This document shows, one piece after another, positions 23,271 through 24,270 of a stretch of DNA of 24,270 nt. This DNA is from JAGWJU01 sp035533295 (lineage in GTDB: Bacteria; Elusimicrobiota; Elusimicrobia; UBA1565; UBA9628), in contig DATLUA010000088.1 in the NCBI GenBank assembly GCA_035533295.1, positions 1-24,270 on the forward strand, in the 5' to 3' direction. The position numbers and the translations under genes are program-made. The notes beneath the pieces are model-generated. The model was not told the origin of the DNA, did no database searches, and worked only from the letters and a program-made list of their open reading frames with translations. Within the stretch, counting starts at the first letter, position 1, and each line of letters starts with the position of its first letter.

Positions 23271-23813
23271 GAACCAGGATCTAAAATCTTCGGCGACATC
23301 GACGGCTTGAAGGTCCTGGCCGCGGCGAAAAAGGTCCAGCCCGAGGCGGAGATCGTGGTCATCACCGGGCACGGCTCCATCGACACCGCCGTGGCCGCCA
23401 TCAAGGCCGGCGCCTTCGACTACTTAATCAAGCCCATCGACCCGGACGAGCTTTCCATCGTCCTGCACAAAGCCCTGGAGCGCAAGAGCCTTCTGGGCGA
23501 GGGCAAGTTCCGCGAGGATCTGTACTACCGCCTCAAGGTGTTCCCCATCTTCCTGCCGCCCCTGCACGAGCGGCCGGAAGACATTCTCCCTTTAGTCGAA
23601 CATTTCCTGCGCGAGGCCGGGAAAAAATCCGGCGGCAAGACCGCGCGCATCTCCCCCCAGGCGGCCGAGGCGCTCAAGGCTTACTCCTGGCCCGGCAACG
23701 TGCGCGAACTCGAGCACGCGGTTGAACGCATACTCATCATGGCCAAGGGCGGAACCATCGAGGAACCGGATATCCCGCCCGAAATGCGCGCAGGAGCCAA
23801 AAACAAGGCCTAG
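23271..23813 (+). pseudogene. NtrC-type response regulator, internally deleted
   Basis: The frame opens after TAG 23268-23270. It carries the second half of a receiver domain (IDGLKVL, EIVVITGHGSIDTAV with the signalling Thr, and FDYLIKPID with the conserved Lys-Pro), then from ALERKSLL it jumps straight to KFREDLYYRLKVFPIFLPPL and WPGNVRELEHAVE, the C-terminal end of a sigma54 AAA+ domain. Roughly 150 residues are missing, with Walker A, GAFTGA and Walker B. The C-terminal Fis-type helix-turn-helix is absent too. The phosphoacceptor side is broken: GAT CTA AAA just before (23278-23286) would give the usual D-L-K only in another frame, as if one base had been lost. It cannot act as a sigma54 activator. 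It converges with the radical-SAM remnant 13 bases away. Confidence 0.8.
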
Positions 23814-23826
23814 CCCGGGGATCGCC

Positions 23827-24131
23827 CTAAACCGCGACGGGACGGAAGGCGCACCAAGGGTCCGGAGCCAGATAGTCTCCCGTCAGCGCATAGGCGCGGG
23901 CGCGGGAGCCCCCGCACAAAGACGCGAACTCGCATCGCCCGCACTTGCCCTTCAACAAAAGAGGGTTCCTTAGATCGCGGAAGATCGGGGAGTTCCGATA
24001 GACTTCGGTTAAAGAATCCCGGCGCACGTTCCCTGCGACGACGGGAAGAAACCCCGACGGATAGATGTTCCCCACGTGGTCGACGAACATGAACCCCTTG
24101 CCGGCGTTGACCGCCTGCCGGGAAGACACCC
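23827..24131 (-). pseudogene. Radical SAM protein, SPASM-domain remnant
   Basis: About 100 residues matching the C-terminus of radical SAM/SPASM proteins of the TIGR04053/NirJ-like type: GKGFMFVDHVGNIYPSGFLP, GNVRRDSLTEVYRNS, then cysteines in CGRCEFASLCGGSRARAYA and a final Cys in DPWC, the auxiliary Fe-S cluster ligands. The radical SAM core with CxxxCxxC is missing: the coding match begins right where the right terminal repeat ends (24132), and the frame closes within the repeat (TAA). The GTG at 24129 is not a plausible real start. The full gene presumably continued beyond this point in the genome. Family members act in heme/heme d1-type or peptide modification; that cannot be assigned here. 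Confidence 0.82.
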
Positions 24132-24270
24132 CAGGAAAATCGAAAGTAGATTCTAACCGTCGTTAAAATGCGGGAATCCGTGTTTGCTTTACCGGATTCC
24201 CCATTTTCTGCTTGAAATATAACACTATATATTATTATATGGTGTCATATGACGAATTTGCAGCTTGCCA
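24132..24270 (-). repeat. Right 139-bp terminal inverted repeat
   Basis: Exact reverse complement of 2-140, including the terminator hairpin (24165-24207) and AT-rich palindrome (24217-24250). Here the repeat directly truncates the radical-SAM remnant, whereas the left copy runs smoothly into its own gene end. The left copy therefore looks like the native context and the right copy like the transplanted or artefactual one. Confidence 0.97.

Noticed and set aside
2..24270. Composite transposon or linear plasmid interpretation of the terminal repeats
   Set aside because: No transposase, telomere resolvase, partition or replication gene is present, so content does not support it; kept only as an open alternative.

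Overview
The window looks like a GC-rich Gram-negative chromosome fragment: outer-membrane factors, lipobox and Sec signal peptides, a beta-barrel protein, RND pumps and Shine-Dalgarno starts. My best guess is an Elusimicrobiota-type metagenomic contig, because of the ORF6N gene, the FecR plus barrel pair, the delta-60 repeat protein and a secreted protein carrying an HYYGGP...YAVFWG signature. That placement is inference (about 0.5). No rRNA, tRNA, CRISPR array, transposase or replication gene was seen.

Layout. (1) Bases 2-140 recur perfectly and inverted at 24132-24270, so the sequence is closed by 139-bp terminal inverted repeats holding an AT-rich palindrome and a terminator hairpin. (2) 123-5178, minus strand: a tripartite efflux operon, adaptor > RND permease > lipoprotein outer-membrane factor, coupled by TAATG and ATGA junctions. 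Its adaptor is too short to hold the lipoyl and alpha-hairpin regions. (3) 5501-8311, plus strand: a consensus sigma70-type promoter drives a secreted FecR-domain protein with a cysteine-rich tail and an outer-membrane barrel. (4) 8335-11038: a delta-60 repeat protein, a headless PilZ-like fragment, a DUF2127 membrane protein, and a small secreted DUF5666-like protein converging on a bidirectional terminator. (5) 11187-15193, accessory-looking: a secreted protein of unknown family, a truncated HYYGGP-family gene, a visibly AT-richer stand-alone PD-(D/E)XK nuclease-like gene, and a secreted HExxH metallopeptidase. (6) 15199-15299: a nested inverted-repeat element. (7) 15398-22835, minus strand: one tightly packed run of nine genes: 42-aa membrane peptide > DUF2892 > UspA > OsmC > TolC > RND permease > DUF2892 > methyltransferase > ORF6N. 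TolC and the permease overlap with no adaptor between them. (8) 22955-24131: non-coding DNA, an NtrC-type regulator lacking its ATPase core, and the SPASM end of a radical-SAM protein cut at the right terminal repeat.

Functional reading: two RND export systems dominate, one embedded in an envelope/peroxide-stress style operon (UspA, OsmC). Neither has a complete periplasmic adaptor in this window. A recurring feature is genes missing an internal or terminal segment (adaptor, regulator, PilZ, HYYGGP, radical SAM). These may be real decay and rearrangement or assembly damage; the sequence alone cannot decide.
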